From positions 248,001-312,000 of the forward strand of contig NZ_MTSD02000001.1 of NCBI RefSeq assembly GCF_001995095.2: 64,000 nt of DNA, given 5' to 3'. Origin of the DNA: Oceanospirillum linum (GTDB lineage Bacteria > Pseudomonadota > Gammaproteobacteria > Pseudomonadales > Halomonadaceae). The position numbers were made by a program, and so were the translations under genes. The notes under the pieces were generated by a model. It saw only the letters and a program-made list of their open reading frames with translations. It did not search any database and was not told the DNA's origin. Below are positions 1 to 6,204 of the stretch, in pieces; position 1 is the first letter of the stretch; each line of letters begins with the position of its first letter.

Positions 1-615
1 GTGTGTAACGAGCAGGGTGTAGAGTCTCTGGCACACGACAGCACCACCCTGGCACCGGAGTACGGTACTCTGGTTCCCATGCGTTATATGAATCAGGACA
101 ACCACTTTAAAGTGATCTCGGTATCTGCCCTGTGCACCGTTCACTACCTGAATGACAGCGCCCGCCTGGGTTGGGCACTGCGTGAAGCGATTGAAAAACA
201 CTACGATGGCACCGTTGCCATTCTGGCCTCCGGTTCTCTGTCTCACCGCTTTGCGCAAAACGGACAGGCACCGGAGTTCTCCGACAAAGTTTGGAGCCCC
301 TTCCTGGAAACACTGGATCACGAAGTGGTGAAAATGTGGCAAAACGCCGAGTGGGATAAGTTCTGCACCATGCTGCCGGAGTACGCCATCAAAGGCCACG
401 GTGAAGGTATGATGCACGACACCGCCATGCTATTGGGCGCACTGGGCTGGTCAGGGTATGACGGTAAAGCTGAAGTGCTGACGCCTTACTTTGGTAGCTC
501 CGGCACCGGACAGATCAACTGCGTATTCCCGGTAACCCCGCAGGATGGCAGCAAAGTACCCGCGCCACAGGCATCCAAGCAGGCTGAACTGGCTTATGGT
601 GAGAGCCGGGTTTAA
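1..615 (+). CDS. hpaD: 3,4-dihydroxyphenylacetate 2,3-dioxygenase, C-terminal part
   Basis: This is the C-terminal 204 residues of a class III (LigB-type) extradiol dioxygenase; the 5' end lies outside the window. The enzyme opens the ring of homoprotocatechuate with O2 in the meta-cleavage branch of 4-hydroxyphenylacetate catabolism. Motifs shared with E. coli HpaD as I recall it include EYGTLVPMRYMN, DGTVAVLASGSLSHRF-like residues, MLPEYA, GEGxMHDTxMLLG and the terminal SSGTGQxNxVFP. It is followed at once by a terminator, so it is probably the last gene of an upstream hpa operon. The oxygenase and reductase of the same pathway lie beyond the island, at 6205-9742. Confidence 0.9.
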   Translation: MCNEQGVESLAHDSTTLAPEYGTLVPMRYMNQDNHFKVISVSALCTVHYLNDSARLGWALREAIEKHYDGTVAILASGSLSHRFAQNGQAPEFSDKVWSPFLETLDHEVVKMWQNAEWDKFCTMLPEYAIKGHGEGMMHDTAMLLGALGWSGYDGKAEVLTPYFGSSGTGQINCVFPVTPQDGSKVPAPQASKQAELAYGESRV

Positions 616-635
616 GTTTTAAGCCTTATTAAACG

Positions 636-667
636 CAAAAAACCGGATCAATTGATCCGGTTTTTTT
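636..667 (+). terminator. hpaD terminator (left copy of the flanking repeat)
   Basis: An A6 run, the perfect palindrome CCGGATCAATTGATCCGG and a T7 run form a Rho-independent terminator 20 bases after the hpaD stop. The same element, with one extra G in the centre, recurs at 6153-6185, so the pair brackets the accessory island. Confidence 0.85.
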
Positions 668-854
668 GGGCTTTAAATTTACACCTCACTTTGATCAGTG
701 AAGCTGATTGGGACATGCTCAACTTCAGCCTGATCACTTTAGGCGGTAAGGGTTCTGATAACTCGTGGGTTCGTAGCGCCAATTTGCCCTTCTTGAACTG
801 CTTGATTTCATTGATGCCATCAAGAATTTCTGCCCCAAGGTTCCTGTCACCCAT
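648..854 (-). pseudogene. Truncated XRE antitoxin (HigA/RelB-like) remnant
   Basis: The 68-residue product begins like a known XRE antitoxin family partnered with RelE/HigB toxins (start MGDRNLG, then INEIK and GKLALRTH, then PPKVIRxKLxMSQS). Homology stops after MSQSA, exactly where the helix-turn-helix should begin. The last 17 or so codons run through the hpaD terminator and are unrelated. It overlaps the toxin remnant by 8 bases (ATGGGTGA), the toxin-first order of higBA. I call it a broken antitoxin cut at the island junction. Confidence 0.65.
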
Positions 855-1079
855 TTTTAATTGCCTCCGCTATCTGCTTGAGCATATAGCCAGGAATACT
901 GGCGCGCTCTGATTTACTGTACAGCGTGAGCATCCATATCTCGTGGTCAGACTTCTTCCAGTAGTAAATGGCTCTGATACCACCGCTCTTTCCCGAACCC
1001 GCTGGTGCCCATCAAACTTTACGAACGCCACCTGAGCCTTTGATTAGATCCCCGGCATCCGGCTTTTGCAAAAGGTAGG
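847..1079 (-). pseudogene. RelE/HigB-type toxin remnant with nonsense codon
   Basis: Reading this strand gives QKPDAGDLIKGSGGVRKV, a stop (TGA, bases 1012-1014), then WAPAGSGKSGGIRAIYYW and a C-terminus ending AEAIKNG. This matches the RelE/HigB-2 toxin family, in which an Arg normally sits where the stop is (CGA to TGA). About 35 N-terminal residues are missing, replaced by the GNAT cassette end. A double lesion makes a working toxin very unlikely. Confidence 0.65.
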
Positions 1080-1099
1080 ATTTAACGCACTTGTTATAA
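1073..1099 (-). other. Truncated attC-like end of the GNAT cassette
   Basis: Read on the minus strand, the GNAT stop codon is embedded in TTATAACAAGTGCGTTAA, which has the form of the first arm of an integron attC site (RYYYAAC core). The second arm is missing, cut by the toxin remnant at about 1073. Support comes from the two better-preserved sites at 1536-1998 and 2551-2622. Confidence 0.45.
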
Positions 1100-1522
1100 G
1101 GACATTCGATATACAAACTGTTTTTTGGAGTTAACAAATCCAGTTTTTTCATAAAACAAGTGTGAATCCAGCCTTTTAGAATTACACCTTACTCTTAGTT
1201 CTGACTTTTGAGCTTCGGAGTGCTTCACAGCAAATTCAACTAACCTGCGGCCAATACCCATATTCCTTGTTTCAGGATCTACAACTAAACCACCTATTTC
1301 ATAGAATGTCGGCGAAGCAACGCGATGAGCTTTAAATAAATGAATCCAGCCTAAAATATCATTCGATTCTTCAAACACCCAAACCCAATCATTTTTTGAT
1401 TCAAGTAAACATTTAAGTCTTTCATCTGCTAAGTCTTGTGGAGTACTTCCATAACCGAGATGAAGAGATAAATTATTAATTGATTTAGAATCATGCAGTG
1501 TTGCAGCTCGAATATTGGACAC
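1094..1522 (-). CDS. GNAT family N-acetyltransferase (cassette gene)
   Basis: A 142-residue single-domain acetyltransferase. The GNAT core is clear: a central beta strand reading GGLVVDPETRN, then the acetyl-CoA loop GIGRRL, an amphipathic helix, and the C-terminal LFYEKTGF motif. I place the start at a GTG (1522) preceded by GGAGAG and lying 14 bases after a GTTATAAG integron core. Upstream in-frame codons run into an IS remnant and are rejected as start. The substrate is unknown. It is a typical small stand-alone integron cassette gene. Confidence 0.75.
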   Translation of the reverse strand: MSNIRAATLHDSKSINNLSLHLGYGSTPQDLADERLKCLLESKNDWVWVFEESNDILGWIHLFKAHRVASPTFYEIGGLVVDPETRNMGIGRRLVEFAVKHSEAQKSELRVRCNSKRLDSHLFYEKTGFVNSKKQFVYRMSL

Positions 1523-1546
1523 TAAACTCTCCGTACTTATAACGAG

Positions 1547-1942
1547 CCTGTAGAAAAACTCTTTTCCAACCGGTTTTTTCCACCAACAGCCCACTTTCTG
1601 TTGTTTATTTTCGATTGCCGGTTTTTCAGCAACCCTTGCTTGATTCTGTATTTCCGGCCTTTTTAAGCTTTGGCTGTCTGTAAGCTCGATTCATGCTGCT
1701 TTCAGTGCCTATTTTAAGGGTGTATTGGCTCTTAAGGCTGGTGAAAAACAGAGAGATAGCTTTTCAGCCTCTTTATAAAAAACGGGGGTAATGCAGAGCA
1801 TGCTCAAAAGTACCGGGCTGCAACTGATCCTGATAATTGATCACCACCATCGACGTTTGGTTGTAGTCGTAGTGCTTGAATCGAGCCATCACCGCCTCCT
1901 GCGTTTCAAAACCCGATCAGACCATAGTTCGGGAGGTTTTTC
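1547..1942. mobile_element. IS1182-like internally deleted element
   Basis: About 395 bp bounded by inverted copies of CTGTAGAAAAAC (ends near 1549-1560 and 1931-1942). It contains only the first 34 or so codons of a transposase at its right end and no other intact ORF. It resembles a MITE-like deletion derivative of an IS1182/DUF772-type element. I see no clear target-site duplication. It separates the 178-residue cassette gene from the GNAT cassette. Confidence 0.6.
1773..1889 (-). pseudogene. Transposase N-terminal fragment (DUF772/IS1182-like)
   Basis: A 38-residue reading frame starts MARFKHYDYNQTSMVV and continues with DQLQPGTFEHALHY, the typical N-terminus of IS1182-type transposases, then ends after four unrelated codons. 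No DDE catalytic region is present anywhere nearby, so the element cannot move by itself. Confidence 0.65.
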
Positions 1943-1992
1943 TACAGCCTAAGCGCAGGCGAGCGTAAGCGAGCCCTGCGTGCCTTAGCTTG

Positions 1993-2529
1993 TTATGCAT
2001 TTAAATACTGCTCAATTGTCGACAAATCGCGTTTTTTAATATTTTTTATATCTTCTCTCATTACTTGAATTAGCTCGATACCTGCCTGTTTATATACTTC
2101 TTCTGGCTCCGTGAACACCGAGGATTTTTGGTATTGAATTGCGGCCTTATTCTCTCCTGGAGTTATGTAATGAAAGCGACCGTATTTTTTAGTAAATAAA
2201 TTTAATAATAAATCACCATTTAGACCCAAGTTGTCTAGCAATAGCCGAGCAGAAACTTTACGTGGATAAACATGCTCCTCACTAAATTTTGGTTTGTCGA
2301 CGTCACTTTTAGGATGAAATGATTTTATTGCTTGCCTTGATATGAAACCAGTCCAAGCATCAGTTGGTTTTGGGATGTACCAAATAGCCGCGCCAATTAT
2401 CGTCTCAATAAAAGCCTTTTGTTGTAACTCAGCGCTAATGTAAGTTGGGCGAATTGCAATTATTACTTCTGCTAGCGCATTGCAATGACCAGCAATCTTT
2501 TTTTCTTTAATTAGTTGTCTTTCATTCAT
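1993..2529 (-). CDS. Uncharacterised 178-residue cassette protein
   Basis: I do not recognise this family. The protein is soluble-looking, with no signal peptide or membrane segment, and carries an EEHVYPRKV motif near residues 84-92 and ITPGENKAA near residues 122-130. The spacing of an EH-x-P motif and a later EN pair loosely recalls degenerate HNH-like folds, but I see no convincing catalytic set. Its stop codon is part of an attC-like core and it lies just downstream of the thsB attC-like site. It is therefore a separate cassette rather than a third Thoeris gene. Low-GC composition matches its cassette neighbours. Confidence 0.65.
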   Translation of the reverse strand: MNERQLIKEKKIAGHCNALAEVIIAIRPTYISAELQQKAFIETIIGAAIWYIPKPTDAWTGFISRQAIKSFHPKSDVDKPKFSEEHVYPRKVSARLLLDNLGLNGDLLLNLFTKKYGRFHYITPGENKAAIQYQKSSVFTEPEEVYKQAGIELIQVMREDIKNIKKRDLSTIEQYLNA

Positions 2530-2550
2530 CCCATATCCTCAAACTAAAGT

Positions 2551-2622
2551 CTATAGCGCCGCGCTCTGCGGAAAATTTGGAGCGCAGCGGAAAGTTTGTC
2601 CGACAGCAGTGCCTTGTTATGC
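2551..2622 (-). repeat. attC-like recombination site downstream of thsB
   Basis: Reading the minus strand: GCATAAC core, AAGGCACTGCTGTCGGACAA, TTTCCGCTGCGCTCC, AATTTTCCGCAGAGCGC, GGC, then GCTATAG. This is the layout of marine integron attC sites: an inverted repeat, a central spacer and core sites at each end. The right core reads GCTATAG instead of GTTRRRY, one mismatch that may make the site inactive. It begins 21 bases past the thsB stop. Confidence 0.6.
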
Positions 2623-2642
2623 GCTATTGAGAAAAATTCAAT

Positions 2643-3143
2643 TTAGTTGTTTTTCCTAATTTCTATTGCCTCTTCTACAGCATTAGCTAAGTGTTTGCTG
2701 ATCCAATCATATTTCTCTTGGCTAGTTGTCCCTGTAGGGTTGTAGCACTTCACTATTGACGATAGTTTTTTTCCTGAGTTTCCATAACCAATATAATCAA
2801 ACGGGTTGCTACCTTTTGATGAGGTGTTACCACCACTGTCTTTTAGTCCATGGACATAAATTCCTACGACTCCTTTGCCATCGTCCCAGCCCTTAACTAT
2901 TTCATGATTAATCCACTTCCTATCTGCGGTATTGCTGCCTACAAGAACTACAACGCATGACTTTCCAGACATTTCATTTGCAATCCATTTTTTTATCGCA
3001 GCATCCCCACCTTTTTTAACTGTTTCCCAATTGTTATCTGATGTAGGCTTATTTCCATCAATTGCTCCGATACTTCGTACTGTTCCAGCACGCCAGTTAT
3101 CAGGTAAATAGTGAAAGCTGTAAAAACAGTTACGTTTAGGCAT
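2643..3143 (-). CDS. thsB: Thoeris anti-phage protein ThsB (TIR-like)
   Basis: A 166-residue TIR-like (DUF1863) protein. It starts RNCFYSFHYLPDNWRAG, then KGGDAAIKKWI, SCVVVLVGSNTADRKWI, a conserved Glu at residue 81 (KWINHEI) where the family's catalytic Glu lies, and GVVGIYVHGLKD. In Thoeris, ThsB senses infection and makes a cyclic-ADP-ribose isomer from NAD+ that activates ThsA. The gene lies 11 bases downstream of thsA on the same strand, so the pair is an operon. Whole length is normal for ThsB and no lesion is seen. Confidence 0.85.
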   Translation of the reverse strand: MPKRNCFYSFHYLPDNWRAGTVRSIGAIDGNKPTSDNNWETVKKGGDAAIKKWIANEMSGKSCVVVLVGSNTADRKWINHEIVKGWDDGKGVVGIYVHGLKDSGGNTSSKGSNPFDYIGYGNSGKKLSSIVKCYNPTGTTSQEKYDWISKHLANAVEEAIEIRKNN

Positions 3144-3154
3144 ATTTAGCGTCC

Positions 3155-4600
3155 TTATTTTAATGATTTTAGTAAGTCAATTACTCCACTCTGAATCGTA
3201 GTCAACTCAGATTCTTTATCGCAAATTTGGTTTATGAATTTTCTTGCATTTTCAGGAAAAGCATCACTATCAAAATACCCCTCTTTCAGAAGTTGGCAAT
3301 AAATCTGTCTACTTGCATATTCAGTTGCCCCTACAGGGATTAATAGCAAACCATTTGACTTTGCTATTTCAAATTCCTTGATCAATCCATCGGCAACGAC
3401 TACCTCTCCATCTTTCAATTTATTTCCAAATAGAAAAATGGCTATACCTGAATATGAAATCATGTCTGTTCGGTAGTCATGCCAAACTTGCGCGATTGGT
3501 CGAGTGCCAACTTCAGTCTGAGGGAATGGCCTGAGTATTAATTGGTCAGAATCCAAGCGTAGCCCGCTCATATAAACATGTTCTAGCGCCCCAGTAATTA
3601 CAGAGCTACCAACACCTAAACCGAAACCAGATACTATTCTAAATCCTAAACTTGATATTTCTTTCGCTAGAGAGTAAATGAAGTTTTCCGCAACTGAGGG
3701 CTCCCACCTACCGTATTCATGCGCTGAGCCAGAAATGAAAATAGTATTTCTTTTAAAAGCCCACTCTATTTGCTGGAGAATATCCGTTATTTCTGCATAG
3801 CTAGAGACCAATATTGTTTTTATTCCGAATCTAAGTAAATCCTGAATAAATAACTCTTGCTTTCTTGCTCGGTACTCCGTGTCAGCTTCAGGTTCACCAT
3901 CCTTTGGCTCCACAAGTTTTTGAATGCAATAGTGCTGCCGCTGATCCGTAGAGTAAGCAACGCGCACACGACTTAAGATGTAATCTAAGTTGGGGTCAGT
4001 AAAGCTAAAACCTAGGAACAAAAATGTTTTTGCTACAAGGTCACCACTAAGTGCATTTATGAATGGCTGCATTTTGACGTGGTATGTCTCGTAATCATCC
4101 TTCGTAAGTACAGCCTCATCAGGATGTTCAATGTCTCCATGCATCTTGTAAACAACGGCGTCTCGCCCTCGTTTAGTAAAGCTCAACTGCTTAATTCTAT
4201 ACTTTGTATCAGGAATTTTTCCTGTTTCTTTTAATGAATTCTCAATGAGCTTATCGTAATTTGTTGTCCAATATGTTGATATTGGAAGCCTGGCAAGTAT
4301 CTGATGGTTCTCGGTAATTTTTGCATTGTCAGATAGCTCGTTAATGAGTAACTGATTTAATTTTCCACGATTAGCCAAGTTTGAATTACAGTGGTACTGC
4401 GCCAAAGCAACTAAATCAGTTTCTTTTTCAATTTCAAGTTCAAGTTCTTCTGCTACTGGCCGAAGCAATTCTGACCAACTAACAAACCCTGCCGGAGCGG
4501 ATAGCCCTGCACCAGCGAAAATAGCTAAATTCTCTTCGGTGAGATCCTTAAGTAGCTCTTGCACAAATCGTTGACGTTGTTGATCAGTAGTAACTTTCAA
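3155..4600 (-). CDS. thsA: Thoeris effector NADase ThsA (SIR2-SLOG)
   Basis: A 481-residue two-domain protein. Residues 1-280 are a SIR2 NADase: GAGLS at 30-34, TTNYD with Asn114, KMHGD with His154 (expected catalytic Asn and His), and FLFLGFSFTDPNLDYIL. Residues about 285-475 are a SLOG domain: FISGSAHEYG, then FRIVSGFGLGVGSSV, then GRPIAQVW-like and DMISYSGIAIFLFGN. Family knowledge: the SLOG domain binds the ThsB-made signal and the SIR2 domain then depletes NAD+, aborting infection. The start is ATG or a nearby codon 26 bases from a GTTATGC integron core, typical of a cassette gene. No transmembrane N-terminus is present. Confidence 0.88.
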   Translation of the reverse strand: MKVTTDQQRQRFVQELLKDLTEENLAIFAGAGLSAPAGFVSWSELLRPVAEELELEIEKETDLVALAQYHCNSNLANRGKLNQLLINELSDNAKITENHQILARLPISTYWTTNYDKLIENSLKETGKIPDTKYRIKQLSFTKRGRDAVVYKMHGDIEHPDEAVLTKDDYETYHVKMQPFINALSGDLVAKTFLFLGFSFTDPNLDYILSRVRVAYSTDQRQHYCIQKLVEPKDGEPEADTEYRARKQELFIQDLLRFGIKTILVSSYAEITDILQQIEWAFKRNTIFISGSAHEYGRWEPSVAENFIYSLAKEISSLGFRIVSGFGLGVGSSVITGALEHVYMSGLRLDSDQLILRPFPQTEVGTRPIAQVWHDYRTDMISYSGIAIFLFGNKLKDGEVVVADGLIKEFEIAKSNGLLLIPVGATEYASRQIYCQLLKEGYFDSDAFPENARKFINQICDKESELTTIQSGVIDLLKSLK

Positions 4601-4625
4601 TAGATAACTCCATTGTTAATAAATT

Positions 4626-4633
4626 CGCATAAC
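4626..4633 (-). other. Integron core-like site before thsA
   Basis: The minus strand reads GTTATGCG about 26 bases before the thsA start. This matches the cassette junction core (GTTRRRY-like) seen before cassette ORFs. The sequence further upstream (4634-4700) does not look like an attC stem and no intI gene follows, so this may be the outer edge of the array. Confidence 0.4.
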
Positions 4634-4891
4634 ATTTTAATCATAGGCATGCGCGTTCTGACGATTTCAATATACCGTCGAAAACTGAGGAAAGGGTTTG
4701 ATAAGAAAGGAAAAATCCGTTTTCTGATCTGACTGCTTCCCTGCTAAACGCGCATACGCATATACGCCAATAACCGTGCGCCTGTTATTGTCGCGCCCGT
4801 TCCTATAATTCATTGAATTTGCAGCTTATCCAATTCTCGCAAGCGGGTAAACTGAGCATTAAGTCGTAAGAAGCTTCATGCCAAAAACCTA
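4634..4891. other. Intergenic stretch, no gene seen
   Basis: Between thsA and the relE remnant I see no coding region. It holds GCGCATACGCATATACGCC, a repetitive CGCATA/TACGC stretch, and AATAAC paired with GTTATT around 4770-4790, possibly decayed recombination-site sequence. Confidence 0.4.
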
Positions 4892-5116
4892 TCAAATCCG
4901 TTTAGACAGATTTTTATAAATCGCATCTTTATCGCACTTACCGACGGCCAGTACGTAAACGACGATCTCATCGTCGATCACCCGTAGCTTAGACGCGGGT
5001 ACGTGAGGGTTTAGCAGGCGTTCTGCCAGTTTCTTCTTAAACTGGCTCTTGATGGGTGGCGCTAATTTACGATCATGGAGATCAACCCTGCTCTTCAAGG
5101 AAATAATTGCTGGCAA
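4892..5116 (-). pseudogene. RelE toxin remnant with internal deletion
   Basis: The C-terminal half reads IKSQFKKKLAERLLNPHVPA, SKLR, then IDDEIVVYVLAVGKCDKDAI and a terminal KRI, all RelE-like. The approximately 23 residues that normally sit between KLR and the IDDE strand, including key basic catalytic residues, are missing. The first 15 or so codons also do not match. No RelB antitoxin is adjacent. I read it as a non-functional deletion derivative. Confidence 0.6.
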
Positions 5117-5132
5117 CTCGGTTTACAAACCC

Positions 5133-5160
5133 TATAATCGTACGGAAACCTCGTACATAA
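5133..5160 (+). promoter_or_regulatory. Promoter and CGTAC repeats before yefM-yoeB
   Basis: A perfect -10 hexamer TATAAT (5133-5138) is followed by two CGTAC motifs (5139-5143 and 5152-5156), upstream of the antitoxin ATG at 5172. Short palindromic TGTACA/CGTACG-type motifs are the usual binding sites of YefM-YoeB. The -35 box is unclear. Confidence 0.45.
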
Positions 5161-5171
5161 AGGTGTTCCAC

Positions 5172-5444
5172 ATGGACACAATCAGCGTTAACAAATTCCG
5201 CGATAACCTAAAGGCTGTCGTTGAACAGGTTGCCGATCAGCATGAGCCGGTGAAAGTCACCCGCCGTGCCGGTGAGGACTTTGTGGTCATCAGCGCAGAA
5301 GATTGGGAACGTGAGCAGGAAACCCTGCACGTTCTGCAAAACAAAGACCTGATGCAACAGATTGCAGACTCTCTGCAAACCCATACCCAAGGAAAGGGTT
5401 ACACGCCTACGGATGTGCAGATGAATGAGATCCTTGGTATTTGA
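5172..5444 (+). CDS. yefM: Type II antitoxin, YefM/Phd family
   Basis: A 90-residue antitoxin. The start at 5172 gives MDTISVNKFRDNL, the Phd/YefM DNA-binding N-terminus, then VKVTRRAGEDFVVISAEDW, a hallmark of the family. The disordered C-terminal half wraps the toxin. It overlaps the toxin gene by 20 bases, ensuring coupled translation. It would repress its own promoter together with YoeB. Confidence 0.85.
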   Translation: MDTISVNKFRDNLKAVVEQVADQHEPVKVTRRAGEDFVVISAEDWEREQETLHVLQNKDLMQQIADSLQTHTQGKGYTPTDVQMNEILGI

Positions 5445-5697
5445 AGGCCAGACATGGCAAGCCTACGGGGCGATGCGGGAGAAAGATAAGCGCCTGCATA
5501 AAGCACTCTGCAAGGTGCTGAAAGAGATGCTGCGTTCTGACGATCCCGCAACGGGTATCGGGAAACCCGAACCGCTCAAGCATAATCTTTCCGGACTCTG
5601 GTCACGACGAATCTCTCAGAAAGATCGCCTGATCTATCGCTTCGATGATAAGTCGATCTATATCTTTGCCATTGGTGGGCATTACGACCAGAAATGA
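5425..5697 (+). CDS. yoeB: Type II toxin, YoeB/Txe mRNA interferase
   Basis: A 90-residue ribosome-dependent mRNA endonuclease. GKPEPLKHNLSGLWSRRI is the signature segment holding the catalytic Glu and Arg, and the C-terminal GGHYDQ supplies the catalytic His region. Length and motif order match E. coli YoeB. The reading frame is complete, so this is the only toxin-antitoxin pair in the island that looks functional. The stop codon lies inside the first of two operator-like palindromes. Confidence 0.87.
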   Translation: MRSLVFEGQTWQAYGAMREKDKRLHKALCKVLKEMLRSDDPATGIGKPEPLKHNLSGLWSRRISQKDRLIYRFDDKSIYIFAIGGHYDQK

Positions 5698-5754
5698 GCA
5701 ATATTTTGCTCACCACCAAAGAATTCAGCGTTTTTTGAGCAGCATATTGCTCAA
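5695..5754 (+). promoter_or_regulatory. Twin palindromic operators before the XRE gene
   Basis: Two matching inverted repeats occur: TGAGCAATATTTTGCTCA at 5695-5712 and TTGAGCAGCATATTGCTCAA at 5735-5754. They share TGAGCA-N6-TGCTCA and are spaced 40 bases apart, about 4 helical turns. They lie 50-110 bases before the XRE regulator at 5803, suggesting autoregulation. Confidence 0.6.
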
Positions 5755-5802
5755 AATGGGCTTTGATTACCTGGATGACAAACTAAAACGCTGGGGGCTG
5801 TT

Positions 5803-6126
5803 ATGAGCTTAAACACCGACCAACGTCAGGCATTACTGATAGAGCTGTTACGACAGCACTTACAAGGCAAACTGACCCAAGGGGAAGTTCTGCAACAACT
5901 CCGAAAGGAGGTTCTGGGCTTTACCCAAACACGCTACGCTGAACTGGTCGGTGTCAGCCGCCGTACCCTGACCGATATTGAGCAGAACAAAGGCAGCCAG
6001 ACCCAGAGTGTGATCAACAAGGTATTTAAACCCTTTGGTATTCAGATGGGTCTGATACCTACTCAATCCAATATCGCCCATTACCTGCTGCATGAAAACT
6101 CAGAAACAGCAGCAGCCGATCATTAG
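5803..6126 (+). CDS. XRE/HipB-like helix-turn-helix regulator
   Basis: A 107-residue DNA-binding protein. An N-terminal helical part (QRQALLIELLRQHLQGKL) precedes a clear HTH (FTQTRYAELVGVSRRTLTDI) and a C-terminal VFKPFGIQMGLI segment typical of HipB-like antitoxin repressors. No HipA kinase follows, since a terminator comes 27 bases later. It is either an orphan antitoxin or a stand-alone regulator. The twin palindromes upstream are its likely operators. Confidence 0.7.
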   Translation: MSLNTDQRQALLIELLRQHLQGKLTQGEVLQQLRKEVLGFTQTRYAELVGVSRRTLTDIEQNKGSQTQSVINKVFKPFGIQMGLIPTQSNIAHYLLHENSETAAADH

Positions 6127-6152
6127 CAAGCCGTTTTATCTGTTCCAGATGA

Positions 6153-6185
6153 CAAAAAACCGGATCAAGTTGATCCGGTTTTTTT
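6153..6185. terminator. Terminator (right copy of the flanking repeat)
   Basis: A6, CCGGATCAAGTTGATCCGG, T7. It is bidirectional between the XRE gene (+) and the HPAH reductase paralog (-), and differs from 636-667 only by one inserted G. Confidence 0.85.
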
Positions 6186-6204
6186 GTGTTCAAAGTCTGA
6201 CAGC

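Larger units (their letters stand above)
1536..1998 (-). repeat. attC-like site interrupted by an IS remnant
   Basis: On the minus strand the 178-residue gene's stop lies in GCATAACAAGCTAAGGCACG, followed by an imperfect hairpin (GGGCTCGCTTACGCTCGCC) and then GCGCTTAGGC. The expected closing core GTTATAAG appears only at 1536-1543. Between the two lies an IS-like element (1547-1942). Removing it restores a compact attC shape in which AAGCTAAGGC pairs with GCTTAGGC. The element therefore seems to have inserted into a pre-existing attC site. Confidence 0.6.

Noticed and set aside
648-5700. CRISPR array or Cas genes in the island
   Set aside because: No regular spacer-repeat pattern and no Cas-like protein; the repeated elements are attC-like.
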